Assembly: GCA_900299305.1 (NCBI GenBank)
Contig: OMJJ01000275.1
Location: forward strand, 1-38,201
Direction of reading: 5' to 3'
Length of the DNA: 38,201 nucleotides
Origin: a bacterium
GTDB taxonomy: Bacteria; Armatimonadota; Chthonomonadetes; Chthonomonadales; Chthonomonadaceae
Shown here: piece after piece, positions 8,779 to 17,332 of the stretch
Numbering within the stretch: the first letter of the stretch is position 1
Layout of the letters: each line of letters begins with the position of its first letter
Notes under the pieces: generated by a model
The model's database searches: none
Seen by the model: the letters and a program-made list of their open reading frames with translations, nothing else
Told to the model about the DNA's origin: nothing
Translations under genes and position numbers: made by a program

Positions 8779-10449
8779 ATGACGCTATCGCGTTTTCGCT
8801 TGCACGGCTTGTCTGTACTCTCTGTTCTGCTCTCTGCCGTTGCGATTTGTGGAGTTGCTTCCTCTTCCCACGCAGGAAAGCCAAAGCCCAAAGCCGCAGG
8901 AGCAGGGCTTTCTGCACCATTCGCAGTAAGTTGGAAGTTTACAGGCACTCAGTTCACCAACAACCCTGCCCACCCCGTAGTAGCCGATAACACCATCTAC
9001 TACGCTACCGGAGTTCGTATCTACGCAATGGATGCGAAGTCGGGTGCGCTAAAGTGGAAGTATCCCACCGATACCACCCTAACCTCCAACATCCTAAACA
9101 CCCCTGCCGTCAGCGGCGGAACGGTCTTTTTTGGAACAGGTGACGGTCTTTATGCCTTAGATGCATCCAACGGAAAACAGAAGTGGCCCCACTACAACGC
9201 AAAGGCAGGTGTTGTCACCTCCCCAAGCGTCATTGGGAACGTGGTCTACTTTGGTAGCGGAGACCAAAAGGTCTACGCTCTCGACACCACAACCGGCGAA
9301 CCCCTAACTAGTATCTGGGGAACTGGCAGAAAAGCGGGGCGCGTTGTCGGTGGCGACTTCGTTAGTAATATGGTCGCATCTGGAGATGGGCTGTACTTTG
9401 TCTCGGCAGACCAAGCCCTTCGTTGTGTAAGCGCAAGCAGTGCTACTCCCCGCTGGGCAGTACGCATAAACAGTGCCTCTGCCTCTGCCACTCCTACCGT
9501 TGCCGGTGAGAACCTCTACCTCACCGCAGGAGACCTTATCTACTGCTTCCGGGCACAAAACGGTCAGACACGCTACACCATGAACATCGGCTCCGAATCT
9601 GCCAGTGGTGTGGGTGTAGACGACGAGGGTAACGCTTACGTAGTAAACGGTGACAGGATGCTGGTAGCGGTCTCGCCACGAGGTCGCCCTCTCTGGAAAA
9701 CCCCTCCTCAGTTAGAGCATGAGGCTATTAGTGCGCCTACCGTCTCAGGAAACACGATTATTGTAGGAACGGTACTTGGTGGGGTGTACGCTTTCGATAA
9801 AAGTTCCGGTGCGCTACAGTGGCACTATGTCATTCAGCCCTCCGCTACAAAAAATGATGTCGTACCGACCTCTACGAACGTATCGACTGCCCCCCTCGTT
9901 ATTGGCGACACGCTCTACGTACCTACCGATGACGGTACTCTCACCGCTTTCCAAAATGCGGCACTGGATTCGCTACCCCCCAAAGTCACTATCGTAGAGC
10001 CGACACAAGGGGACTATCTGAGCGGTAGACCTCCCTTCTACATTGAAGCGAAGGTGGTGGATGAAGGTTCTGGACTGGTTCCGTCCTCCATTACGCTCCA
10101 AATCGACCTACAGCAGATTCCCCGACGTGCCTCTTCCCGCACGTTCTCGGAAAAGCCCGGCTTTAGTTTCGATAGCGACACCGGCGAACTGACCTATGTC
10201 CAGACAGACAACGACTCTGGTCAACGCACCACACTCGCAGATGGACACCATACAATTACTATCACAGCAAAGGACTGGATGGGGAACGCCGTAAACAAAA
10301 CATGGTCGTTTACGGTAGATGACACCATTCGCCCCAAACCCCGCAAGAACTCCAAAAACACCACAGGTAACGGACGCAATCAGCCCGGTGGTGGAACGGG
10401 TAAAGGCGGCGGTGGTGGAAGCGGCGGTCCTGGAGGCGGTGGCGGCTAA
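8779..10449 (+). CDS. Exported PQQ-like beta-propeller protein with Ig-like domain and Gly-rich tail
   Basis: The 556-residue protein starts with a signal peptide (hydrophobic LSVLSVLLSAVAICGVA, cleavage near SHA-GK). Residues ~45-400 are a beta-propeller made of PQQ-type blades, recognisable by repeats such as GALKWKYP, YALDASNGKQKW, VYALDTTTG and VYAFDKSSGALQW. A BamB-like fold is implied, but no BAM-partner feature is seen. Residues ~410-520 look like a bacterial Ig/cadherin-like domain (PKVTIVEPTQG to WSFTVDD). The tail is almost pure glycine. ATG at 8779 has AAGGAG with a 9-base gap; a preceding in-frame ATG at 8737 has none. It is a single-gene unit between a consensus promoter and a hairpin. 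Function unknown; likely periplasmic or cell-surface scaffold. Confidence 0.85.
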   Translation: MTLSRFRLHGLSVLSVLLSAVAICGVASSSHAGKPKPKAAGAGLSAPFAVSWKFTGTQFTNNPAHPVVADNTIYYATGVRIYAMDAKSGALKWKYPTDTTLTSNILNTPAVSGGTVFFGTGDGLYALDASNGKQKWPHYNAKAGVVTSPSVIGNVVYFGSGDQKVYALDTTTGEPLTSIWGTGRKAGRVVGGDFVSNMVASGDGLYFVSADQALRCVSASSATPRWAVRINSASASATPTVAGENLYLTAGDLIYCFRAQNGQTRYTMNIGSESASGVGVDDEGNAYVVNGDRMLVAVSPRGRPLWKTPPQLEHEAISAPTVSGNTIIVGTVLGGVYAFDKSSGALQWHYVIQPSATKNDVVPTSTNVSTAPLVIGDTLYVPTDDGTLTAFQNAALDSLPPKVTIVEPTQGDYLSGRPPFYIEAKVVDEGSGLVPSSITLQIDLQQIPRRASSRTFSEKPGFSFDSDTGELTYVQTDNDSGQRTTLADGHHTITITAKDWMGNAVNKTWSFTVDDTIRPKPRKNSKNTTGNGRNQPGGGTGKGGGGGSGGPGGGGG

Positions 10450-10480
10450 TCCCTCCCCTCCCTCTACCGTGTTGACACTA

Positions 10481-10511
10481 AGACCCGGAGCAGAAAGTTT
10501 GTTCCGGGTCT
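10481..10511 (+). terminator. Hairpin terminator after the PQQ-propeller gene
   Basis: A perfect 9-bp stem AGACCCGGA / TCCGGGTCT encloses a 13-base loop. It lies 32 bases after the stop codon. The following sequence (CCCCTTTAT) has only a short T-run, so termination may be partial and allow readthrough into dprA. Confidence 0.55.
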
Positions 10512-10580
10512 CCCCTTTATAGAGGACATTTTTGCACGTCTTTTTGACTATCATTCTCCTATAACGTAAAGAAACACCCA

Positions 10581-11735
10581 ATGGCAGAAACACAATCCCC
10601 CGAAGAGATAACGGCATGGATGGCTCTCGCGAACCTCCAGTTCAGTTCGCGCCTTCAAACTGCCCTCCTCCAACGCTTTCAGAATAGCCCCCAGTTGGCA
10701 CTTGCCGCCTCCGATGCCGAACGCGAAGATATTCCCGGCTGGCTCTCTCGGCATACCACTCGCCTCCATGACCCCACCTTCGCTGTTACCGCCAAACAGC
10801 GACACTGGCTACAAGAACACCCAATACAGGTGCTACGCCTACAAGATAGCGACTTCCCTCCCCTACTCCGAGAAATCCCCGACTCACCTCCCTACCTCTT
10901 TGTGTATGGAGAGTACACCACCCAGCACCATCTCTCGGTAGCAGTTGTCGGGTCGCGACGAGCTACTCCGTATGGGCGCGGCATCGCCGAAAAGTTGGCA
11001 CGAGAACTCGCAGAGAAGGGGGTGACGATTGTAAGCGGGGGTGCGGCAGGGATAGATACCTCTGCACACCGGGGCGCACTGGCAGGTGCAGGGCAGACCA
11101 TTGCGGTGCTAGGTTGTGGACTAGATGTCTGCTATCCCCCCGACAACGCCAACCTCTTCAAACAGATTCGTACTCAGGGCGCACTGATGTCAGAGTACCC
11201 CTTAGGGGCACAACCAGAGCATTGGCGGTTCCCCCAGCGCAACCGCATCGTGAGCGGAATGTCGCAAGGCTTAATCATTGTAGAAGCACCCAAAAGTAGC
11301 GGGGCGTTGATAACTGCTCGACTTGCCGCAGAACAGGGTCATCCGCTTATGGTCGTACCCGGCAACATAGACCGCCCCCTCTCCATCGGTTCCAACGAAC
11401 TACTACGGGAGGGAGCCGTACCCATACTCGGCACAGAGGACGTACTCTATACTCTTAACCTGCTATCTGTCCCTACAAAAAAACCGACACAGATGCAACT
11501 CGGCTTTGACGAGAGCGTACCCTCCTCTCCTGCTTTCACCCCTCCCAATACCGCCGACCTCTCTCCCATCACTATACAGATACTAGAACGCCTCTCCACT
11601 ACCCCCAAACATATCGAAACACTGGCGCAAGAGTGCGGTATCGAAAGCGCACAGATAGGTGTAGAACTTACCCTAATGGAGTTATCGGGGCTGGTAAGCC
11701 GACTACCGGGGAACAGTTGGATTTGCGTTCCTTAA
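10581..11735 (+). CDS. dprA: DNA-processing protein DprA (Smf)
   Basis: The 384-residue protein has the complete DprA core. The extended Rossmann fold carries VVGSRRATPYG (~120), SGGAAGIDTSAHRGAL (~152), LGCGLDVCYPPDN (~178), SEYPLG, FPQRNRIVSG, and the SGALITARLAAEQG to VVPGNID segment. A SAM-like N-terminal helical region and a C-terminal winged-helix (residues ~320-380, ILERLSTTPKHIETLAQECG) frame it. DprA loads RecA on incoming single-stranded DNA during natural transformation. No strong Shine-Dalgarno site precedes ATG. It is 141 bases upstream of kdsC. Confidence 0.95.
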   Translation: MAETQSPEEITAWMALANLQFSSRLQTALLQRFQNSPQLALAASDAEREDIPGWLSRHTTRLHDPTFAVTAKQRHWLQEHPIQVLRLQDSDFPPLLREIPDSPPYLFVYGEYTTQHHLSVAVVGSRRATPYGRGIAEKLARELAEKGVTIVSGGAAGIDTSAHRGALAGAGQTIAVLGCGLDVCYPPDNANLFKQIRTQGALMSEYPLGAQPEHWRFPQRNRIVSGMSQGLIIVEAPKSSGALITARLAAEQGHPLMVVPGNIDRPLSIGSNELLREGAVPILGTEDVLYTLNLLSVPTKKPTQMQLGFDESVPSSPAFTPPNTADLSPITIQILERLSTTPKHIETLAQECGIESAQIGVELTLMELSGLVSRLPGNSWICVP

Positions 11736-11761
11736 TCGGAATGCTGGAATTACGCAAACCC

Positions 11762-11809
11762 ACCCGTATCCAACCTTTCCCTTTCACAAGGGGCAGGGCG
11801 AATGCACTA
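11762..11809 (+). repeat. Single REP-like repeat unit between dprA and kdsC
   Basis: The stretch from ACCCGTATCC to AATGCACTA resembles bases 19532-19586. Both share the order CC(G)TATCC, AACC(C)TTTCCC, a small hairpin loop, then GGGC(A/G)AATGCACTA. Here the hairpin is CCCTT-TCAC-AAGGG. The likeness at two unlinked intergenic sites suggests a dispersed repeat family in this genome. Confidence 0.5.
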
Positions 11810-11850
11810 CTGACAAAAGGCTTTCTTAATCTCAAAAAGGTTATAGAAAG

Positions 11851-11859
11851 TGCTATAAT
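11851..11859 (+). promoter_or_regulatory. Extended -10 promoter before kdsC
   Basis: TGC-TATAAT (11851-11859) forms an extended -10 element. No good -35 box lies 16-18 bases upstream. Transcription would start at about 11866, right at the GGAGGAG ribosome site (11865-11871), so the leader would be extremely short. This could start the seven-gene envelope operon. Confidence 0.5.
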
Positions 11860-11876
11860 AGAATGGAGGAGCGGGT

Positions 11877-12452
11877 ATGCAGATTTCGCAATCGGCGACA
11901 GAGTTTTGGGAACGCTTGGCGCAGGTACGCCTCGTGGTGATGGATGTAGACGGGGTTATGACCGACGGAACCCTCACCTATGACGATACCAACAACGAGA
12001 TGAAGCGGTTTCACGTGATGGACGGGGTGGGAATTACCCTGCTTAGACTGTGCGGTATACCCGTTATCTGGATGTCTGGGCGCAAAAGCCATGCCGTTAC
12101 CAAACGCGCCCACGAACTCAAAGTCGTAAGGCTTTATGAAGCGGCGAGAGATAAGCGCGTGATGCTGGCAGAGGTGTGCCGCGACTTTGAACTTGAGCCG
12201 AACGAACTCGCATTTGTTGCAGACGACCTAAACGACCTACTTTCATATCAAGCGGTTGGGGTACGCTTTGCCGTTGCGAACGCCGCTAACGAGGTAAAAG
12301 TGGTTGCCGATGCGGTAACGGAACGCTTTGGGGGTAACGGGGCAGTGCGTGAGGTGTGCGAGGCGGTTTTAGAGGCGAAGGGGCTACGCGAAAAGGCGAT
12401 AGAGCGGTATCTCACCATGCTCATCGAGGAGCAAGAGAGCGCGGGACAGTAA
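11877..12452 (+). CDS. kdsC: 3-deoxy-D-manno-octulosonate 8-phosphate phosphatase (KdsC-like HAD)
   Basis: The 191-residue HAD-IIIA protein matches KdsC, which releases phosphate from KDO-8-phosphate to make KDO for the lipid A core. Motif I is DVDGVMTDG (residues ~23-31), motif II the Ser of WMSGRKS, motif III the Lys of EAARDKR, and motif IV ADDLNDL, with the family-typical GGNGAVREV near the C-terminus. GGAGGAG lies 5-6 bases before ATG. A YrbI-like phosphatase of a related nonulosonate is the main alternative. It leads the tightly packed operon, 10 bases before the next gene. No kdsA, kdsB or kdsD is nearby. Confidence 0.85.
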   Translation: MQISQSATEFWERLAQVRLVVMDVDGVMTDGTLTYDDTNNEMKRFHVMDGVGITLLRLCGIPVIWMSGRKSHAVTKRAHELKVVRLYEAARDKRVMLAEVCRDFELEPNELAFVADDLNDLLSYQAVGVRFAVANAANEVKVVADAVTERFGGNGAVREVCEAVLEAKGLREKAIERYLTMLIEEQESAGQ

Positions 12453-12462
12453 AGGGCAAGCG

Positions 12463-13251
12463 GTGTTCACTATTTGGCATACCAACGATTTTCACAACCA
12501 CTTGACGGAGGCGCAGGCAGAACGCTTGCGCCATTTGCGTGAGTCGGTGGAGGGTGCGGGACTACTGGTCGATGCAGGGGATGCGGTGGCTTCGGGTAAT
12601 ATCACCTTCCGTTCGGGCGGTGAACTGATTCACGACCTTATGAACGGGGCAAAGTACGACGTGGGGGCGGTGGGGAACCGTGAGTTTCATTTCTCGCGTA
12701 TCGGATTTAAGTCCAAACTCTCCCGCGCCCACCATGTCAAAATCTGTGCTAATGTCCGCGCCATAAAAGCCCCCCTTCCCAACTGGGCAGAGAGTGACGA
12801 GAAAGAGATTTTCGGGAATGAGAACGCGGAACTACCCACCACTCCCTTCTGGATACACGAATCGCCTTCGGGTTGGAAGGTCGCTTTTGTGGGTCTTACG
12901 GTTCCCATGATAACCGAGCGGATGCTCTCTCGCAAGGTGTCGGCATACCTGTTTACCGACCCGATAAAGACCGCCCAAGAGGTGGTTCCCATGCTACAAG
13001 AGCGGTATCAACCAGATACTATCGTCGCTCTCACCCATATCGGACTATCGCGGGATAGGGTTTTGGCAGAGCGGGTTCCGGGAATTCACCTCATTATTGG
13101 GGGGCACTCGCACGACTGCCTAGAACACGGTGAGCGCGTGGGCAATACGCTGATTGTACAGACCGGATGCTACGGCAAGTTTGTAGGACGGGTACAGATA
13201 GAACGCGAAGGAGTGGGGCTTCGTATGGAAGCAGGATTAGAAGCACTATGA
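12463..13251 (+). CDS. 5'-nucleotidase/UshA-like metallophosphatase with altered catalytic motif
   Basis: The 262-residue protein is a calcineurin-like phosphoesterase close to the N-terminal domain of UshA-type 5'-nucleotidases. Metal motifs are TNDFHNH (residues 6-12), DAGDAV (~37), GNREF (~71), ALTHIG (~192) and GGHSHD (~213). In UshA the corresponding signature is GNHEFD; here the conserved His becomes Arg and the following Asp becomes His. No signal peptide and no C-terminal nucleotide-specificity domain are present, so it should act in the cytoplasm on an unknown phosphoester. A GTG start is supported by AAAGGG upstream. Its end overlaps the next gene by ATGA. Confidence 0.8.
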   Translation: MFTIWHTNDFHNHLTEAQAERLRHLRESVEGAGLLVDAGDAVASGNITFRSGGELIHDLMNGAKYDVGAVGNREFHFSRIGFKSKLSRAHHVKICANVRAIKAPLPNWAESDEKEIFGNENAELPTTPFWIHESPSGWKVAFVGLTVPMITERMLSRKVSAYLFTDPIKTAQEVVPMLQERYQPDTIVALTHIGLSRDRVLAERVPGIHLIIGGHSHDCLEHGERVGNTLIVQTGCYGKFVGRVQIEREGVGLRMEAGLEAL

Positions 13252-15254
13252 TAGCGGTTCTCTTGGCGATACTGGCTCTGTGGATAGCCTCCGGTTTTGG
13301 GCGTACCCTGCTCTCTCGTATCAAAGGTTGGGAACCCAACCCCGCGGAGCGTTTCGCCTATTCTGGTGCGTTGGGACTAGGGGTTGCCGCGTATGGGGTC
13401 TATCTCTTGGGGCTTTTGGGTCTGCTGGGTAAGGTGCAGATAGCCGTCTGGTGGCTAGTTCTGGGGGTGGTAGGCGCGAAGGGGATGCGCGAAAGCCTAT
13501 CAGATGCAGTAAGCGGGGTTCGTAACCTGCTTAAAACCGAGAACCGTAACGAAAAGATAGTAGGCATTACGATTTGGGTGGTGCTTATTCTGCTGGGTTT
13601 GGTAACGATGATTGCCGCCTTCCTCGCACCTACAGGGATGCAGTGGGACGCAGTAGCATACCACCTTGCCGACCCCAAACTGTTTTTACAGCAGGGCAGA
13701 GTTGGCACGCTCCCCACCGAACACCATAGCAACTTCCCCTTTATAATGGAGATGCTCTTTCTCACAGGGCTACTCTATGCCGATTTCCCTCTCGCAAACC
13801 TCTTCCACTTTCTTACCGAGATACTCACCTTTTCTGCTCTGCTTGGCTTTACCCGCAGACACCTCGTACCGCAAGTAGGCTGGATCGCCGCTCTGCTTTT
13901 TGCGACTACGCCGGTAGTCTTTTGGGAGGCGGGAGTCTCTTATATCGACATTGGTTTGGGGCTATACGTTGCGCTTAGTGCGTTTGCCGTAATCTCCGCC
14001 GTGCAAGAGACCTCTTCCGAAAAACAGCAACCCTGGATACTGCTCGCGGGGCTAACGATGGGCTTCGCGCTCGGTGTAAAGTACCTTGCGCTACTCCCCT
14101 TCTTGTGTGTGGGTGGGCTACTGCTTATCAAGCGAATCCCTCTAAAGCAGTTAGTGGTTTTTGCCGTCGTTGCGGGGCTTATCGCCTCCCCTTGGTACGC
14201 AAAAAACGCCGTCGTGATGAAGAACCCCGTCTATCCCTACCTCTACAAAGTCTTTACGCAGAGTAAGTACTGGAGCGCAGACAGGGGAGCCACCTACGAT
14301 TCGGAACAGCAGGGCTTTGGGTACTCGCATAGCCTGAAAAACCATTCTGAGACCCTACGCAACCTGCTAATGACCCCCTGGAACCTAATGGCAAACGCCG
14401 ACAAGTACTCCAATCGAGGAGAGTTTACATTTTTGGCTCTGTACGGAGGGCTTTGGGCAGGGTTTGCGTTTGCGTTCTTGGGGTTGCGGCGGGTTCCTTC
14501 TGCGGTTAAGATGGCGATGGGGCTAGGGTGTTTACAGGTGTTGGCGTGGTTCTTTGTGGCACAGGTCAGCCGCTACCTTATCTCCTTTTTGCCGCTCCTG
14601 GCTATCGGTTGTGCCTATACCGCCCACAGGCTTTGCGACACACCCTTAAAGCGTGGCATCGTTGCTTCTGTACTTGGGGGGCAGACCCTACTTCTTATGT
14701 TCAGCCTTGTTGCGATACCTACGAGCGGAAAGGCTGCCAATGAGTATGGGGTACTCCCTACCGTTCTTAACCTCCCTACCATGTTACAGAACCTGACCTC
14801 CGCCGAGGGTCAAGAGGCACGGCTACAACGCGAAATGGAGACCTATCCCGCGATTCAATATATCCACGCGCACAGCCGTCCCGAAGAGGGAGTTCTACTC
14901 TACGAGGAGACGCGGGGATTCTATCTCAACCGTCCATACCTGTGGGCAAACGGCGAACACTCTAGTTTTATTCCCTACGCAGATATGAAAGATGGCACCG
15001 ATTTTCTAAAATGGTGTCAGACTAACAAGATACGCTACGCGCTTATCAACATGAACTATTCGCCCCGTATCGGCGACCCCGAACTGCCGGAAGCACCGCG
15101 CCATCAAGAGGTGGAGGCTTTGCAAAAGTGGTATGTAGAGAAGTCGGGTAAGCCCGGCTCATGGCGGTATCTGCTAGGAGATGCGATAAAGCGAGGACTG
15201 CTACACTCTGCGTTTGCCGAACGCGGCGTAGTGGTGCTAGAGGTAGGAGGCTAG
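13248..15254 (+). CDS. GT-C fold integral membrane glycosyltransferase (large)
   Basis: The 668-residue protein has about a dozen membrane segments, beginning with the N-terminal LLAILALWIASGF. A first periplasmic loop with an acidic motif (PTGMQWDAVAYHLADP, residues ~126-141) resembles the catalytic Asp site of ArnT/PMT-type enzymes. A soluble C-terminal domain (~540-668) follows the last helix. Such enzymes move sugars from lipid carriers to lipids or proteins in the periplasm. ATG at 13248 overlaps the previous stop. Placement after kdsC suggests surface glycolipid work. Donor and acceptor are unknown. Confidence 0.75.
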   Translation: MIAVLLAILALWIASGFGRTLLSRIKGWEPNPAERFAYSGALGLGVAAYGVYLLGLLGLLGKVQIAVWWLVLGVVGAKGMRESLSDAVSGVRNLLKTENRNEKIVGITIWVVLILLGLVTMIAAFLAPTGMQWDAVAYHLADPKLFLQQGRVGTLPTEHHSNFPFIMEMLFLTGLLYADFPLANLFHFLTEILTFSALLGFTRRHLVPQVGWIAALLFATTPVVFWEAGVSYIDIGLGLYVALSAFAVISAVQETSSEKQQPWILLAGLTMGFALGVKYLALLPFLCVGGLLLIKRIPLKQLVVFAVVAGLIASPWYAKNAVVMKNPVYPYLYKVFTQSKYWSADRGATYDSEQQGFGYSHSLKNHSETLRNLLMTPWNLMANADKYSNRGEFTFLALYGGLWAGFAFAFLGLRRVPSAVKMAMGLGCLQVLAWFFVAQVSRYLISFLPLLAIGCAYTAHRLCDTPLKRGIVASVLGGQTLLLMFSLVAIPTSGKAANEYGVLPTVLNLPTMLQNLTSAEGQEARLQREMETYPAIQYIHAHSRPEEGVLLYEETRGFYLNRPYLWANGEHSSFIPYADMKDGTDFLKWCQTNKIRYALINMNYSPRIGDPELPEAPRHQEVEALQKWYVEKSGKPGSWRYLLGDAIKRGLLHSAFAERGVVVLEVGG

Positions 15255-15256
15255 TT

Positions 15257-16585
15257 GTGAGTAAAGACACCCCCAAAGAAGACCCGGCAGTGGCGGCGGG
15301 CGCACCGCTCTCTCCTCTCACTCCCGAGCCCACTCCATTAGAGGGGGCTTGGCGGTACGCGCTCTCTATTTTAATGGCTCTGTACCTCTGCTTTGCGAGT
15401 ATCCACGCGCTCACTACTCCCACTGGGCTTACAGGGCTACAGAACGCCCCCGACGAGGCGGCACACGTCTTCTATGCCAAAGAACTCCATGCGGGACGCT
15501 ACCCTACCCAACAGAGTGTAGGTAGCAATCCCCTAGGGTACGAATGGCATCAGCCGCCGCTCTACTACTTTGCTATAGCGCAACTGACTCCCCTCGGTGA
15601 AAAGCCCATGCGCTTTGTCTCGATAGGGTTAGGGCTACTGTCGTTATGGCTAATTTTTCAAGTAGGGCGAAGACTTTTCCCTACCGACCCACTTATTCCT
15701 ACCATAGCGACAGGTTTTGCGGCACTGCTCCCGACTCATATCGCCATCACCTCTACCGTAAACAACGACGCACCCACCGAAGTACTCTTTAGTTGTGTAC
15801 TGCTGATACTCGTCACGTCGTTTCGAGGAGGGTTCACGGCTAACCGCGCCCTCTATTTGGGGCTTGCGGTAGGCTTGGCACTGCTGGTAAAAGCGACGGC
15901 TCTCTTGCTGATACTCATTACTCTGTTCGCCCTCGTTCTTCTCAAAAAGAATGGACAAGAGACCCGCCAACTGCTCTCTTACGCGCTTCTCTCTATGGGA
16001 GTGGTGCTAATACTATCCGGGTGGTGGTTTGTACGCAACGGAATGCTTTACGGAGAGGTACTGCCGCTTCAGTCGTTTAAGCGTGCCTTCGCAGGAACGG
16101 CAAAAGCCTCTGACTTCGTGCAGGGAATGGGTTGGGGCGGCTACCTGAGTTGGGTGGGACAGTGGACATTCCAAAGTTTCTTTGCGGTGTTCGGAACCCC
16201 CAAGTCCGCAGAAAAAGGCGGCATCCCTATCTTCCTTCCCACACCGATATATGGTATCTTTGCAGTGTGGGTTTTGGCAGTGTTTGCAGGGATAACACGG
16301 CTCCACTTCAAACGCTACCAACTCTTCTCACTGCTACAGTTGCATGGGATATGGACGTTTTTGGCGACTATCGGGCTAGTGCTTGCCTCCTTTGTCTTTT
16401 TTATTTTGACCTATTTTCAAGCGCAAGGACGCTACCTCTACCCGGCTCTGCTCCCCATTTCGCTAATGACTACGTTGGGGTGGCTTGCCCTCTTTCCCGA
16501 AAAGAGCAAAAAGGCGGCAGGATTGGGGTGGCTCGTGTTTCTGGGATTGATAGCGGTACTCTACCTATTCATGGCAGTACCCTAA
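15257..16585 (+). CDS. GT-C/DUF2142-like integral membrane glycosyltransferase
   Basis: The 442-residue protein has about ten membrane segments. Its first outer loop bears NAPDEAAHVFYAKELHAG (residues ~60-77), close to the PDExAH motif of DUF2142 and GT39-type enzymes, where the acidic pair is catalytic. A further loop carries VNNDAPTEV. The start is GTG at 15257 with GGAGG six bases before it, two bases after the previous stop; a longer in-frame ATG at 15161 would overlap the previous gene by ~95 bases and lacks support. Together with its neighbour it forms a pair of polyprenyl-sugar-dependent transferases. Confidence 0.75.
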   Translation: MSKDTPKEDPAVAAGAPLSPLTPEPTPLEGAWRYALSILMALYLCFASIHALTTPTGLTGLQNAPDEAAHVFYAKELHAGRYPTQQSVGSNPLGYEWHQPPLYYFAIAQLTPLGEKPMRFVSIGLGLLSLWLIFQVGRRLFPTDPLIPTIATGFAALLPTHIAITSTVNNDAPTEVLFSCVLLILVTSFRGGFTANRALYLGLAVGLALLVKATALLLILITLFALVLLKKNGQETRQLLSYALLSMGVVLILSGWWFVRNGMLYGEVLPLQSFKRAFAGTAKASDFVQGMGWGGYLSWVGQWTFQSFFAVFGTPKSAEKGGIPIFLPTPIYGIFAVWVLAVFAGITRLHFKRYQLFSLLQLHGIWTFLATIGLVLASFVFFILTYFQAQGRYLYPALLPISLMTTLGWLALFPEKSKKAAGLGWLVFLGLIAVLYLFMAVP

Positions 16586-16627
16586 TCTGAAAACTAATTC
16601 TGTTTTGATTTTTTGAGGTTCGAGATT

Positions 16628-17332
16628 ATGATTGAACTCCGAGAGGTCGGTGTGACCTACTCTAACGGCTGGCGTGCCTTGTCGAACGTTCGGCTAACAA
16701 TCGAAAAAGGGGAGTTTGTTTTTGTGGTAGGACCTACCGGTGCAGGAAAGTCTACCCTTCTCAAACTACTCTCTAGGGAGGAACGTGCCACCACCGGAAC
16801 CGTTAAGGTAAACGGACAGGACATCGCACAACTCTTCCCGCGTGATCTTCCTGCCTACCGCCGTACTATCGGCATTGTGTTTCAGGATTTTGGGCTACTG
16901 CCCAACAAAACGGTCTACGAGAACGTCGCTTTTGCGATGCAGGTGACAGGCGCGACCCGAAAGCAGATGCGCCGTCAGGTTCCGCATATCCTCGAACTGG
17001 TGGGTATGGCGCACCGCCCGGATGCCTTCCCCAATCAACTCTCTGGCGGAGAGCAACAGCGTATCGCCATCGCCCGTGCCCTCGTAAATGAGCCTTTCCT
17101 CCTACTTGCCGACGAACCTACTGGCAACCTCGACCCCGAAACCTCACTCGGAATTATCGAACTGCTGAACCATATCAACGTGCGCGGAACCACCGTCCTT
17201 GTTGCTACTCACGACCATGCCGTTGTGGACTACCTCCAGAGGCGCGTTATCGGGTTTGAGCAGGGGGAACTGGTACGCGATGAGAAGGTTGGGGCGTACC
17301 GCGCCTCCGAAACACAGGAGGCAACCGAATGA
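16628..17332 (+). CDS. ftsE: Cell division ATP-binding protein FtsE
   Basis: The 234-residue ABC ATPase has Walker [10 protein letters not shown] (~36), Q-loop [19 protein letters not shown] (~83), signature LSGGEQQR (~138) and Walker [14 protein letters not shown] (~158), then the H-loop VATHDH. The order with ftsX and an EnvC-like gene makes FtsE certain. FtsE hydrolyses ATP to drive FtsX conformations that activate peptidoglycan hydrolysis at the septum. I chose ATG at 16628 (MIELREV); GAGG lies 9 bases upstream. It overlaps ftsX by ATGA. Confidence 0.95.
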   Translation: MIELREVGVTYSNGWRALSNVRLTIEKGEFVFVVGPTGAGKSTLLKLLSREERATTGTVKVNGQDIAQLFPRDLPAYRRTIGIVFQDFGLLPNKTVYENVAFAMQVTGATRKQMRRQVPHILELVGMAHRPDAFPNQLSGGEQQRIAIARALVNEPFLLLADEPTGNLDPETSLGIIELLNHINVRGTTVLVATHDHAVVDYLQRRVIGFEQGELVRDEKVGAYRASETQEATE

